DNA of 39,092 bases from Rhizobium sp. Q54 (GCA_945892755.1 CAMDDO010000022.1:1-39092); one strand, 5' to 3'. Positions 26,290-35,647 are shown, numbered from the stretch's first letter. Numbers and translations: made by a program. The notes: generated by a model from the sequence alone, not told the origin.

Positions 26290-27291
26290 TCAAGGGATAA
26301 GCAGAGTCGAACCATGGGTGCGCCTTGCCGCGATCGCTCGATGAGCGTCCGCGGCGTCTTTGAGCGCGAAGGTCTGGCCGACCTCTACCCGCAAAATCCC
26401 GCGGACGATCAAATCGAACAGTGACTCGGCGGCCGCCACCAATTCGGCGCGCGTCGCGATGTAATCGAGTAGCCCAGGCCGGGTGAGGAAAAGCGAGCCA
26501 CGGTCGGTCAGTGCGCTGAGCGGCACGGGATCGACCGGGCCCGACGCCTGGCCGAACAGCACCATGACGCCGCGTCGCGCCAGGCAATCGAGCGAGCGCG
26601 TGAAGGTGGCCCGCCCGACGCTGTCATAGACCACCGAAACGCCGGCGCCGTTGGTCAGCTCGCGCACGCGGGCGACAAAGTCCTCCCGGCTATAGTCGAT
26701 CACATGGGCGCAACCGTGGCGGCGCGCGAGTGCGGCTTTCTCAGGCGAGGACACTGTACCGATCACAGTCGCACCCAAATGCGCCGCCCACTGCGACATG
26801 AGGAGGCCGCAGCCGCCTGCCGCGGCGTGGAGCAAGATGGTTTGGCCGGGTTCGACCCGGAAGCAACGGCGCAGCAAATACTCGGCCGTTAAGCCCTTCA
26901 GCATCACCGCCGCACCAGTTCGTTCCGAGACACCGCTTGGCAATCTCACCAAGACATCGGCGGGCATCAGCCGCTGCTCGGCATAGGCGCCAAACGGTAG
27001 TGCGGCATAGGCCACACGATCGCCCGGCGCGACAACATCGACCCCCGGCCCGACGGCATCCACCACGCCGGCTCCCTCAAGACCGAGGACCGCCGGATAA
27101 ACAAGGAGATCCGCGGCACCTGTATCGCCGTAGGCGCCGTGCCCTTCGCGCAAATATGTGTCGACGAAGTTGAGGCCGATCGCGCCGTGGCGCAGCAGCA
27201 CCTCACCCCGGCCTGGCACGCCGACGTCGACCTCTTCAAAGCGCAAGACCTCCGGGCCACCGGCCTTGTGCTGCCGAATCGCCTTGACCAT
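26290..27291 (-). CDS. NADPH:quinone reductase-like, zinc-free MDR family
   Basis: This 333-aa medium-chain dehydrogenase lacks zinc ligands and has the quinone reductase pattern: GLNFVDTYLREG, then LGLEGAGVV, and the nucleotide-binding AAAGGCGLLMSQWA. It would reduce a quinone or an enone using NADPH. ATG 27291 is preceded by GGGGGA; an upstream in-frame ATG at 27336 gives a 15-residue extension without a better site. It is divergent from the NTF2-like gene at 27528. It could detoxify quinones from aromatic catabolism, but nothing in the window ties it to a pathway. Confidence 0.9.
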   Translation of the reverse strand: MVKAIRQHKAGGPEVLRFEEVDVGVPGRGEVLLRHGAIGLNFVDTYLREGHGAYGDTGAADLLVYPAVLGLEGAGVVDAVGPGVDVVAPGDRVAYAALPFGAYAEQRLMPADVLVRLPSGVSERTGAAVMLKGLTAEYLLRRCFRVEPGQTILLHAAAGGCGLLMSQWAAHLGATVIGTVSSPEKAALARRHGCAHVIDYSREDFVARVRELTNGAGVSVVYDSVGRATFTRSLDCLARRGVMVLFGQASGPVDPVPLSALTDRGSLFLTRPGLLDYIATRAELVAAAESLFDLIVRGILRVEVGQTFALKDAADAHRAIAARRTHGSTLLIP

Positions 27292-27527
27292 AATCCCCCC
27301 AATGCTGTGACCAGCCTCCAAGGTTGGCGGCGCCACACTAACACGAAGCGGAGAGCGCGCGGGGTCTTGCCGCCGCGGCTCGAACGGGGATAGATCGCCA
27401 CGCTATCATTTGCCCAATCGCGCCGACCAGCAGTACCGCTCGTGAAGAACGGAAGGGCGAGTGTGCTGGGTCATGTGACTGAATGCGCAGGAGGTCCTGC
27501 GTCCATCATGTGGAGGAGATCGCCAAC

Positions 27528-27998
27528 ATGGCAAAGCTGACTCTGGCTCAACGACTCGCCCGTCTCGAAGCCGTCGAGGATATTCGCCGACTGAAGCACC
27601 AGTATTGCTTGTACTGCGACCAGGGCTACGACCCGGACGGACTCATCAGTCTGTTCATCAAGAATGCCGTATGGAACGGCGGGCCGTTCGGCAAATACAC
27701 CGGACACAAGGAAATTCATAAGTTCTTCAGCGGCGTGAGCAAGCAGATCGTTTTCGCAGCCCACCTAGTGCTCAATGAAATCATCGATGTCTCGGCGGAT
27801 TGCAAATCGGCCAAGGGAGAGTGGTGGCTGATCATGCCGTGTACGGTGCGCACGGAGTCAGGAGCCGAGGAGGCTCGCTGGCTCAACGCCTACTACAAGG
27901 ACAAGTACGTCTGTGAGCGCGGGAAATGGAAATACAAGTCACTTGATCTTGATCTGAAATTCTTTGAACCGCACCGAAAGGGCTGGGCAAAGACCTGA
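27528..27998 (+). CDS. NTF2-like / SnoaL-like domain protein
   Basis: This 156-aa protein starts with a helix LAQRLARLEAVEDIRRLKHQY followed by CDQGYDPDGLISLF, a pattern of SnoaL_4-type proteins such as LinA-like dehydrochlorinases and hydroxylating dioxygenase small subunits. Reaction unknown. GGAGGAG lies 8-10 nt before the chosen ATG 27528; the upstream in-frame start at 27483 lacks such a site. It is 170 nt upstream of the ABC binding-protein gene on the same strand and may share its promoter. Confidence 0.8.
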   Translation: MAKLTLAQRLARLEAVEDIRRLKHQYCLYCDQGYDPDGLISLFIKNAVWNGGPFGKYTGHKEIHKFFSGVSKQIVFAAHLVLNEIIDVSADCKSAKGEWWLIMPCTVRTESGAEEARWLNAYYKDKYVCERGKWKYKSLDLDLKFFEPHRKGWAKT

Positions 27999-28168
27999 TT
28001 GGCCCGTAGGTTAGGGTCATAGAATCATGCTGAAGGGACAATACGATGGGTGGGCCCTTGCAGCGGCGAGCCGGGGTTTGGGATCGCCTCACGCCAGGAC
28101 GTCCGCCTATCGCGGGAGGCGCTTCTTCGAGTAGAATTAGCAGTGCAACAGCTCTTTGGGAGGAATGC

Positions 28169-29491
28169 ATGACACGTAAGGACAAGACCCCGACCGACAG
28201 CGCCGAGCCGGCTGCGCGGAAGGGCGTGAATCGTCGTACAATGTTGAAGGGCGCGGCAGCTGTGGCTGGCGTTGCCATCGGCTCGAAGGCGATCACGGGT
28301 TTCCCAACAATCTGGGCGCAGGAAATCAAGGACATCACTCTCACTCATGTGGGTATGTCCTATTCGACGATCATCGAGATCGCCAAGCAGGCGAGCAAGG
28401 ACCTGGGCTTCAAGGTCGAGATGGCGGTGACCGACCATCCTGGCTTCGTCACCCGCGTCACCACCCAGCCCGAATCGGTCGACGTGGCCGATGGCGAAAT
28501 TCGCCAACGCCTGCAGATGGTGCCACGCGGCGTGCTGCAAGGCGTCGAGACCAAGAAGATCAAGCTGTGGGACAAAGTCACGCCGATCTATACGAAGGGC
28601 GAGTTCGCCGGCAAGCCGACGTCGCGCAGTGGCGTGTCGCCTTTCGAAGTGATGTACCTCGACAGCAAGGAAGGCACCAAGTTCCACGACGGTGCGACCG
28701 AGTGGGCGACCATGCTGCCCGGCGTTTACAACGCCGATACGCTTGGCATGCGCCCCGACCTGATCACGCGCCCGATCGATTCCTGGGCGGAACTGGTCAA
28801 CCCCGAGTTCAAGGGCAAGACCGCGATCCAGGATATTCCCGAGATCGGTATCCTTGACGCCGCCATGGCGCTGCAGGCCGCCGGCAAGGTGAAGTACAAT
28901 GACATGGGCGAAATGACCAAGGAAGAGATCGACGCGACGATCGAAGCCTTGATCGAGCTCAAGAAGGCCGGTCACTTCCGCGCGCTGTGGAACACCTTCG
29001 ACCAGTCCGTACAGCTGATGGCGGCCGGCGAGGTGGTCATTCAATCCATGTGGTCGCCGGCGGTCACTGCCGTGCGTTCTCAGGGCAAGGCCTGCCAATA
29101 CGTCCCGCTCAAGGAAGGCTATCGCGGCTGGGGCAACGGCATCTCGCTGATGAAGCATCTCTCGGGCAAGAAGCTCGATGCGGCTTACGAATACCTGAAT
29201 TGGTACCTCTCTGGTTGGATGGGCGGCTTCATCGCGAAGCAGGGCTATTACATTTCGGTGCCCGAGACCGCCAAGGCCTTCATGACCGATGACGAGTGGG
29301 GCTATTGGTACGAGGGCAAGGCGGCTCAGAATGACATCACCAATCCGACGGGCGACAAGATGGAAAGCGCCGGCGCCAAGCGCGACGGTGGCTCTTACGA
29401 AGACCGCTTCAGCAAGATCGTGGTCTGGAACACGTTCATGAAAGAGGCGGTCTACATGAATAAGCGGTGGAACGACTTCCGCACCGCTTGA
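28169..29491 (+). CDS. ABC transporter substrate-binding protein, polyamine/iron type (PotD-like)
   Basis: This 440-aa periplasmic protein begins with a Tat signal: NRRTMLKGAA with R22 and R23. The mature part has the SBP_bac fold of spermidine/putrescine-type binding proteins, including SWAELVNPEFKGKTAIQDIPE and a C-terminal half rich in aromatic residues. GGGAGGA precedes ATG 28169, which I prefer to the earlier in-frame ATG at 28046. The gene is followed by a 9-bp stem hairpin and two permease genes. The solute cannot be read; polyamines, amino-sugar compounds and iron-type ligands are all known in this class. Confidence 0.87.
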   Translation: MTRKDKTPTDSAEPAARKGVNRRTMLKGAAAVAGVAIGSKAITGFPTIWAQEIKDITLTHVGMSYSTIIEIAKQASKDLGFKVEMAVTDHPGFVTRVTTQPESVDVADGEIRQRLQMVPRGVLQGVETKKIKLWDKVTPIYTKGEFAGKPTSRSGVSPFEVMYLDSKEGTKFHDGATEWATMLPGVYNADTLGMRPDLITRPIDSWAELVNPEFKGKTAIQDIPEIGILDAAMALQAAGKVKYNDMGEMTKEEIDATIEALIELKKAGHFRALWNTFDQSVQLMAAGEVVIQSMWSPAVTAVRSQGKACQYVPLKEGYRGWGNGISLMKHLSGKKLDAAYEYLNWYLSGWMGGFIAKQGYYISVPETAKAFMTDDEWGYWYEGKAAQNDITNPTGDKMESAGAKRDGGSYEDRFSKIVVWNTFMKEAVYMNKRWNDFRTA

Positions 29492-29509
29492 ACGCGTCTG
29501 GTCAAGGGT

Positions 29510-29530
29510 GGGGCGGCCTTAGGCCGCCCC
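29510..29530 (+). terminator. Hairpin between binding-protein and permease genes
   Basis: GGGGCGGCC and GGCCGCCCC pair perfectly around TTA, starting 18 nt after the binding-protein stop. A short, not T-rich, tail follows. It probably stabilises the upstream message or allows partial termination. Confidence 0.65.
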
Positions 29531-29575
29531 GCCTGTCATTTAATCTCCAGCTTTAGCGGTTTCCGACGGTCCAGG

Positions 29576-30454
29576 ATGCAGTCGTCAACGCCCGCACGAC
29601 GGGGGCGGACCTATTTTCAGGTCGCGCCCCTAACGATCGCCCTTTTTGTATTCGTGGTGATTCCGCTCATCATGATTCTAACGGTGAGTTTCTTCACCTT
29701 CGACTTTGTCATCGGCGCTCAGCCAAGTTTCATTTTCGACAACTTCGTCGAAGTTCTGACCGACAGCAACACGCTTAGCCTTTACGGCGCGACGCTGAAA
29801 TTCGCGGCGATCGTTTGGGCGCTCACGCTCTTCATTGGCTTTTGGATCGCGTATTTCCTGGCCTTCCATATCCGCAATTTGCTGATCGCCATTGGGCTGT
29901 TCTTGCTCTGCACCGTGCCGTTTTGGACCTCGAACGTGATCCGCATGATCTCGTGGATTCCACTGCTTGGGAAAGAGGGGCTGATCAACCAAGCCCTGAT
30001 GGGGATCGGCATCGTCAACGAACCCGTCGAATGGCTCCTGTTTTCGGAGTTCGCGGTCATCCTCTGTTACGTCAATCTATTCACCCTTTTCATGATCGTG
30101 CCGATCTTTAACTCGATGGCACGGATCGACCGCTCGTTGGTCGAGGCCGCACGCGATGCCGGCGCCGGTCGCTTGCGCATCATGACCGAGGTCATCGTGC
30201 CGCTTTCAAAAAGCGGCATTGCGCTGGGCTCGGTGTTCGTGGTCGCGCTGACCATGGGCGATTTCTTCGTGGTCAAGATCATGGGTGGCGGCCGTTCCGC
30301 CAACGTCGTTTCGGCGATGTTCGATGATATCGGCATCCTCAACTACCCGCACGCCGGTGCTCAGGCCGTCGTACTTCTGATTGTCGTCACCCTGATCGTT
30401 ACCGCCATCATGCGCGTTGTTGATGTGCGCAAGGAACTGGCGCAGGCGCGCTGA
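29576..30454 (+). CDS. ABC transporter permease, PotB-like
   Basis: This 292-aa inner-membrane protein has about 6 hydrophobic segments. The cytoplasmic ATPase-contact (EAA) loop VEAARDAGAGRLRIMTEVIVPL is clear. It would form one half of the import channel with the next gene product. The ATG is preceded by a poor ribosome binding site (AGG overlapping the start), so translation may depend on the upstream hairpin region or a different start. Confidence 0.88.
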   Translation: MQSSTPARRGRTYFQVAPLTIALFVFVVIPLIMILTVSFFTFDFVIGAQPSFIFDNFVEVLTDSNTLSLYGATLKFAAIVWALTLFIGFWIAYFLAFHIRNLLIAIGLFLLCTVPFWTSNVIRMISWIPLLGKEGLINQALMGIGIVNEPVEWLLFSEFAVILCYVNLFTLFMIVPIFNSMARIDRSLVEAARDAGAGRLRIMTEVIVPLSKSGIALGSVFVVALTMGDFFVVKIMGGGRSANVVSAMFDDIGILNYPHAGAQAVVLLIVVTLIVTAIMRVVDVRKELAQAR

Positions 30455-30466
30455 GGAGTCGCAGTC

Positions 30467-31321
30467 ATGGCCGGGCGCACCACCCATAAGAAGCGCGAAT
30501 GGACGTTCTACGTTCTCGCGGCGTTTTTCGTGCTCTTTGTCATCTTCCTCTACGGCCCGATGTTCTCGATCTACGTGCTCTCGTTCCAGGGGCCGAATGC
30601 CGGTCTGACCTTTCCGATGCAAGGCTTTTCGCTCCACTGGTTCGCGGCCCTGTTCGGGCAGGCGCGCACCGGCGATATCGGCGGAGCCTTTGGGCGATCG
30701 ATCCCACTTGCGATCATTGTGCTGAGCCTGACGGTCGTCATCTCAGTTTCGGCCGGGCTTGCCTTTCGCAGACGGTTCTTCGGCGCCACGCCGCTTTTTT
30801 ACGTCGCGGTCGCGAGCCTGATCGTACCGGGTCTCGTCCTCTCAATCGGCATCGGCCAGGGCTTTACGGTCCTTGGCCTGAGGACGGCATGGTGGTCGTC
30901 CGCGCTCGGCGCGCACCTCAGTTGGACATTGCCCTTCGGCCTTCTGATTATGTTCGCGGTTTTGGCGCGCTTTAATCCGGCTCTCGAAGAGGCCGCGCGC
31001 GATCAAGGCGCGACCAATGTTCAGGTGCTGCGCTATGTCGTCATCCCGATCCTGTTTCCGGGCATCATCGCGGTCGCCTTGTTCGGTTTTACGCTCTCCT
31101 ATGACGAATTTCCGCGCAGTTGGGTAACGGCGGGGACCAAGAACACGCTCCCGCTCGAAATATGGACGATGGTCACCAACATCACATCGCCCGCGCTTTA
31201 TGCGCTTGCGACCGTGACGACAGCCATTTCGTTCATCATCATCGCGGTGTCGCTCGGCGCCATCGCGATGATCCAGCGACGGCGTAGCGGGCAGCCAAAG
31301 CGCAAAACGGCTGGTGGTTGA
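30467..31321 (+). CDS. ABC transporter permease, PotC-like
   Basis: This 284-aa inner-membrane protein has about 6 hydrophobic segments and the EAA loop EEAARDQGATNVQVLRYVVIPI. GAGGAG lies before the ATG, 12 nt after the previous stop. It pairs with the PotB-like permease. The ATPase subunit that should bind both EAA loops is not encoded here: the next gene is a dioxygenase. A distant ATPase is therefore needed. Confidence 0.88.
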   Translation: MAGRTTHKKREWTFYVLAAFFVLFVIFLYGPMFSIYVLSFQGPNAGLTFPMQGFSLHWFAALFGQARTGDIGGAFGRSIPLAIIVLSLTVVISVSAGLAFRRRFFGATPLFYVAVASLIVPGLVLSIGIGQGFTVLGLRTAWWSSALGAHLSWTLPFGLLIMFAVLARFNPALEEAARDQGATNVQVLRYVVIPILFPGIIAVALFGFTLSYDEFPRSWVTAGTKNTLPLEIWTMVTNITSPALYALATVTTAISFIIIAVSLGAIAMIQRRRSGQPKRKTAGG

Positions 31322-31383
31322 GCGGGCAGGGCCGGCAACTCTCGGCTCGTCAGCGGCAGTGTGCGGTGCTCGAGGAGGGTGAG

Positions 31384-32220
31384 ATGCCGAAGCGGCTTAG
31401 CTTTGAGGCGATCGAGCGGTACCGGGAGCAAGGTTTCTACTTTCCCGTTCGGGTCATGACTGCCGCGGACGCAACCGCTACGCGTCAAAAGCTCGAGGCC
31501 GCTGAGGCCGCACTATCCGACAAGCTCAAGGGCGCCTTTCGGCACAAGCCCCATCTCCTGTTCACCTGGCTCGATGCCATCGTGCGGCGCCCGGCCATTC
31601 TCGACGCCGTTCAAGATCTGATCGGGCCAAACCTTCTTTGTTGGTCGTCGCTCTTTTTCAACAAGGCGCCGCAATCCAAGACTTATGTGTCTTGGCATCA
31701 GGACGCGACCTATTGGGGCCTGAGCAGCCCCGACGTGGTCACCGCGTGGGTCGCGCTCAGCCCGAGCACAGTTGAGGCCGGTGCTATGCGGGTGGTTCCC
31801 GGCACGCATGCGCGCGAACAAATACCCCATCGCGAAACCTTCGCGCCGGACAACATGCTCACCCGTGGTCAGGAGGTTGCCGTCGAGGTCGATGAAACTC
31901 AGGCCGTCGATATCGTGCTTCAACCTGGCGAAATGTCGCTCCATCACGTCAAATTGGTTCATGGCTCCCCACCCAACCGCTCGGCCGATCGGCGCATCGG
32001 CTTTGCCGTGCGGTACATCCCCCCGCATGTACGCCAGCTTGTCGGGCGCGATAGCGCGCTCCTCGTGCGTGGCGTGGACGAGTACGGCCATTTCGATCTC
32101 GAGCGCTCGCCGCGCGCCGATCTCGACGACGACGCCTTGGCGTTGCATGAGGCGGTTGCCGAGCAACATGCCCGCATACTCTATGCCGGCACGGGGCGGC
32201 AGGACGCCAAGACCTTTTAG
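31384..32220 (+). CDS. Phytanoyl-CoA dioxygenase (PhyH) family Fe(II)/2-oxoglutarate oxygenase
   Basis: This 278-aa protein has the double-stranded beta-helix iron site: H105 and D107 in SWHQDATYW, and H193 in LVHGSPPN as the third ligand. R203 or R204, in SADRRIGFAVRY, would hold 2-oxoglutarate. It should hydroxylate an aliphatic carbon or a C-P/C-N adjacent carbon, depending on substrate. GGAGG lies before ATG 31384; an upstream TTG frame (31318) overlaps the permease stop and is less likely. It sits directly behind the PotBC-like permeases, so the transported solute may be its substrate, by inference. Confidence 0.88.
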   Translation: MPKRLSFEAIERYREQGFYFPVRVMTAADATATRQKLEAAEAALSDKLKGAFRHKPHLLFTWLDAIVRRPAILDAVQDLIGPNLLCWSSLFFNKAPQSKTYVSWHQDATYWGLSSPDVVTAWVALSPSTVEAGAMRVVPGTHAREQIPHRETFAPDNMLTRGQEVAVEVDETQAVDIVLQPGEMSLHHVKLVHGSPPNRSADRRIGFAVRYIPPHVRQLVGRDSALLVRGVDEYGHFDLERSPRADLDDDALALHEAVAEQHARILYAGTGRQDAKTF

Positions 32221-32290
32221 CGGCCTTCCTGATACCCCTAATCTTTTCCGTGTATCCGGCCAAAGCGCCGCTTGAGCGAGACATAGAACA

Positions 32291-33628
32291 ATGACGGACC
32301 CAGGCGGCGCGGGGACGATGTTTGGGGCCGACCCGTTCTGGCTCTCGGCCGGGATTTTGATCGTGACCTATGTCGTGATCATGACCGAGCGGCTCAATCG
32401 CGCCGTGGTCGCGTTGCTCGGCGCGGGCGTCATGATCATCACCGGCGTGCTGTCGCAGGAGCAGGCGATCCGGGGCGTCGACTTCAACACCATCGGCCTC
32501 TTGACCGGGATGATGATCATCGTCGCGATCACACGGAAGACCGGCGTGTTCGAATATGTCGCGATCCAGGCCGCGCGGCTCGGCCGCGCCAGCCCCGCCC
32601 GCATTCTCCTGCTTTTGGCGGTGGTCACGGCGCTCCTTTCGGCGATGCTCGACAACGTCACCACGGTGCTGCTGATCGCGCCGGTTACGCTGTCCTTGAC
32701 GCGCGAGCTTCGGGTTCCGCCCTATCCATTTCTGTTCGCCGAAATCCTCGCCTCCAATATCGGCGGCACGGCGACTCTGATCGGCGATCCGCCCAATATC
32801 CTGATCGGCTCTCTGGTAGGCATTTCGTTCAACCAGTTCATCATTCATTTGGCGCCAGTCGTGGTTGTCGTGCTGGCGGTGCAATGCCTGATGATCCACG
32901 CCCTTTGGGGCCGCTCGCTCCATGCGACGGCAGACGATCGCGCTCGGGTGCTGGCCCTCAATGCCAAGGACACGATCAAGGACCGCACGCTGCTCAGGCT
33001 TTCGCTCGCCGTCACGGCGGCCGTGGTGATCGCGTTCGTGCTGGCGCGGTTGATCGATTTGGAGCCGGGCACGATCGCCATGCTGGGTGCCGCCGTGCTC
33101 CTGATGCTCGACAATTATCACCGCCGTGCCGAGGAACAGGCCCATGGCGTGCATGAAAGCTTCACTCAGGTCGAATGGATCACGATTTTTTTCTTTGTCG
33201 GCCTGTTCATCGTGGTCGCCGGTGTCGAGCATTCCGGCGTGCTCGGCTGGTTCGCCGATCGGCTGACTGCGGCGACCGGCGGGTCGCAGGATGCCACGGC
33301 CTATGCGATTCTTTGGTCCTCGGCGCTGCTTTCGGCGGTGATCGACAATATCCCGTTTGTCGCCACCATGATTCCGGTGATCAAGACTATGGCACCGGCG
33401 ATGGGCGGGCCTGAACAGCTCATGCCGCTGTGGTGGGCGCTCTCGCTCGGCGCCTGCTTCGGAGGCAATGGGTCGCTGATCGGGGCGTCGGCAAATTTGA
33501 CCGTCGCCGGCATCGCCGAGCGCGCCGGCGTCCCTTTCCGTTTTTTGACGTTTCTGAAATACGCCTTCCCGATGATGCTGGTCAGCATCGCCATTGCGCA
33601 GCTTTATATCTGGCTGCGCTATTTCTAA
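32291..33628 (+). CDS. ArsB/NhaD superfamily permease (SLC13/P-protein-like)
   Basis: This 445-aa inner-membrane protein has about 10-12 hydrophobic segments. It carries the ion transporter signatures SAMLDNVTTVLLIAPV and NIGGTATLIGDPPNILIG, repeated in the second half as SAVIDNIPFVATMIP and GGNGSLIGASANL. It resembles bacterial relatives of the P protein and of NhaD-type antiporters, so it may exchange Na+/H+ or carry an anion; specificity is unknown. Its TAA stop overlaps the TAG stop of the convergent monooxygenase gene by 4 bases (CTAA). Confidence 0.87.
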   Translation: MTDPGGAGTMFGADPFWLSAGILIVTYVVIMTERLNRAVVALLGAGVMIITGVLSQEQAIRGVDFNTIGLLTGMMIIVAITRKTGVFEYVAIQAARLGRASPARILLLLAVVTALLSAMLDNVTTVLLIAPVTLSLTRELRVPPYPFLFAEILASNIGGTATLIGDPPNILIGSLVGISFNQFIIHLAPVVVVVLAVQCLMIHALWGRSLHATADDRARVLALNAKDTIKDRTLLRLSLAVTAAVVIAFVLARLIDLEPGTIAMLGAAVLLMLDNYHRRAEEQAHGVHESFTQVEWITIFFFVGLFIVVAGVEHSGVLGWFADRLTAATGGSQDATAYAILWSSALLSAVIDNIPFVATMIPVIKTMAPAMGGPEQLMPLWWALSLGACFGGNGSLIGASANLTVAGIAERAGVPFRFLTFLKYAFPMMLVSIAIAQLYIWLRYF

Positions 33629-34830
33629 AGCGCCGGGCTATCGGCGGATAGGCCAAGCGCGGCGCGGCCAAAGGCGGTCGCGTTGACCTCCCAGTTCATC
33701 GTGATGTGCGCGTTGATCGCGTGCGCATCCCGGAAATAGCGCTCCATCGGGTTATTGGTATAGAGGGCGCCGCCGCCGGCGACGGCATAGAGTGCATCCA
33801 CGCCGCGCGTGCAAAGCTGGCTCGCGAAGGCGCCGTCCCGCCGATAGCGTGTGCGCTGTCCCATGTTCGGGTACTCATGCGCGGCGGCGAGGCGATACAT
33901 TTCCGCCGCATCGTTTTGGAGCAAGATGCGCGCGGTGTCGATGCAGGCGCCGGCCTCGGCGACCCTGAGCTGCATGGCCTGATGATCGGCGAGGCCGCGT
34001 CCGGTGGATTTGGCGGCCCGCGTCTTGGTCTCCGTGACGTAGCTATCGTACATGCCCTGCGCATTGCCGATCGCGGCGCCGCCTTGCACGAAGCCGAACG
34101 CGGCATAGGTCGGGATACGATAGAGCGGCGAGTCATGCAATTTGGCGCCGGGGGCTTGACCCATTTTGGTTTCCTCGACCGTCAGCGCCCGATGCGCAGG
34201 CACGAAATGATTGTCGAGCTTGACATCGATACTGCCGGTGCCGCGCAGGCCAATCACATGCCAATTGTCGATGAGTTCGTAATCGGCCTTCGGCAGCATG
34301 AACATGATCATCACCGGCGGCTCGCCGGCACGATCGGGCTCTAGGAACGCACTGCACATGTGCCAATCCGAGCCGGGCACGCCGCTCGCAAACGGCCAGC
34401 GCCCACTCACACGATAGCCGCCGGCATCGCGCGTCGCGCGCCCGAGCGGGAAAACCAAGGATCCACTTAGAAGGGCTTCGGGCTTCCGGCCCCAGATTTC
34501 CTCCTGCATGTCGTGAGGCCAACTGCCGATCATGAAGGCATGCATGCAATACTGAGCAAGCACCCAGCCGGTCGAGGCACAACCTTGGGCAACCGTGCCG
34601 CAGACATCCATCAGGGCGCCAAAATCGAGCTCAGCCCCGCCATAGCGCGCGGGCTGCAAAACGCGGTTGACGCGGAGCGCGCGGATTTCGGACAGGGCCA
34701 CCTCTGGCAGTCGCCGTAGCGCTTCCGTTTCGTTCACGCGCTCGCGCGATTTGTCTCTGAGCGCGCGCGCGCCCTCGATCAAGGCATCACGCGTAAGCCC
34801 TGGATTTTTGGCCGCTTCTGTTGCCGCCAT
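33625..34830 (-). CDS. Flavin-dependent monooxygenase, acyl-CoA dehydrogenase fold (HsaA/HpaB-C2-like)
   Basis: This 401-aa protein has the acyl-CoA dehydrogenase fold of group D flavin monooxygenases such as HsaA and the C2 component of p-hydroxyphenylacetate hydroxylase. The strand GRWPFASGVPGSDW and the segment GLRGTGSIDV, which contacts flavin in this group, are visible. It would use reduced flavin from a partner reductase and O2 to hydroxylate a phenol or oxidise a heteroatom; no reductase gene is adjacent. AGGAGG lies 14 nt before ATG 34830; a TTG start at 34854 would put that site inside the gene. It is convergent with the ArsB-type permease. Confidence 0.87.
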   Translation of the reverse strand: MAATEAAKNPGLTRDALIEGARALRDKSRERVNETEALRRLPEVALSEIRALRVNRVLQPARYGGAELDFGALMDVCGTVAQGCASTGWVLAQYCMHAFMIGSWPHDMQEEIWGRKPEALLSGSLVFPLGRATRDAGGYRVSGRWPFASGVPGSDWHMCSAFLEPDRAGEPPVMIMFMLPKADYELIDNWHVIGLRGTGSIDVKLDNHFVPAHRALTVEETKMGQAPGAKLHDSPLYRIPTYAAFGFVQGGAAIGNAQGMYDSYVTETKTRAAKSTGRGLADHQAMQLRVAEAGACIDTARILLQNDAAEMYRLAAAHEYPNMGQRTRYRRDGAFASQLCTRGVDALYAVAGGGALYTNNPMERYFRDAHAINAHITMNWEVNATAFGRAALGLSADSPAL

Positions 34831-35395
34831 GACGCGTCTCGATGCCTCCTGCAATTCTCATCGCACCACTAAGTGCGCTTAAAGCCAGCGGGCACGATAA
34901 TGGCGGGCGCCAAGGCACGCAAATACCTCAATTACCTCAATGGCCCGCGGTCGCGCTGGGAAGGTGGCGTCCTCGTGTTGCCGTGGCGCGTCGGGCCCCG
35001 CCTTGCCATCGAGGAAGCGGCGGACCCCGTTCAAACGAAAGCGAGCCCACGGGATTGCCACGGCGTCCCTCGGATTGTCACGCGCCCTCCCTTTTTCCGG
35101 TCGGCGTGGCGCTCGGCTCTCGCCGCATCACAATACGCGCCGTGCGGCAAATTTCGACCGATCATGTAGCGCAACCTCGGGAATTAGCTTTGAAAACCAT
35201 GTGGCGCCCGGCGCTCAGGCAATGTTGACGGAGCGATTCGCGTCGCCCAACTGTGGCGAGAATATGGCGACCGTTTAGTGCAATCTAACAGTCCACAGAA
35301 CGGTTTCAGGCTTTCCACAGTTCGATCCACAAGATTCTGATAGCGTTCCTGTCAGCGAGGTTGCTTTGCGTCTCAAGCGGCGCGAGCATATTCGG
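34831..35395. other. 565-bp stretch without a recognised gene
   Basis: Several short frames cross this stretch, but none has a credible start or a recognisable motif. The left part should contain the promoter of the monooxygenase gene (minus strand). At 35292-35331 the hexamer TCCACA occurs three times in the same orientation (35292, 35314, 35326), a pattern that loosely resembles DnaA boxes but lacks the full consensus. Base composition is closer to AT at 35260-35370 than around it. Confidence 0.5.
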
Positions 35396-35626
35396 ATGAA
35401 CAAGGCGAGCGCGATCATGATTGACGTTGCAGAGCCAATCGATCTTGACCGGGTAGTCTTCGATCCTAATTACCGGCGCGACGTGATCGACTACCTGAAT
35501 CGTAAATCAGATGCCGTCCCGGCCCGCAGATTCACTTGGTCGACGCGTGGCCGCCAAAGCATGTCGGCCGCATCGATCCGCGGCGGTCGAGAAGCGAGCA
35601 TCGCGGTCGCCCAGGCGAAGTCCTGA
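35396..35626 (+). CDS. Small hypothetical protein
   Basis: This 76-aa frame starts at ATG 35396; an in-frame TTG at 35366 would add 10 residues. The only suggestive part is DLDRVVFDPNYRRDVIDYL (17-35), an amphipathic helix-like segment. The C-terminal half is basic and Ala/Ser-rich. There is no strong ribosome binding site and I do not recognise a family. It precedes the DUF1028 gene by 21 nt and may be a decayed or spurious gene. Confidence 0.4.
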   Translation: MNKASAIMIDVAEPIDLDRVVFDPNYRRDVIDYLNRKSDAVPARRFTWSTRGRQSMSAASIRGGREASIAVAQAKS

Positions 35627-35647
35627 GGCCGAGAGCGCTATCGCGGC

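Noticed and set aside
28025-29158. 377-codon minus-strand frame over the PotD-like gene
   Set aside because: Shadow frame with no recognisable family; the binding protein on the plus strand is certain.
31949-33232. 427-codon minus-strand frame over the ArsB-type permease
   Set aside because: Rich in His, Asp and Arg with no domain pattern; the plus strand encodes a clear membrane transporter.
34873-35169. 98-codon plus-strand frame in the gene-free stretch
   Set aside because: No credible ribosome binding site, no family pattern, and a C-terminal half of low-complexity basic residues.
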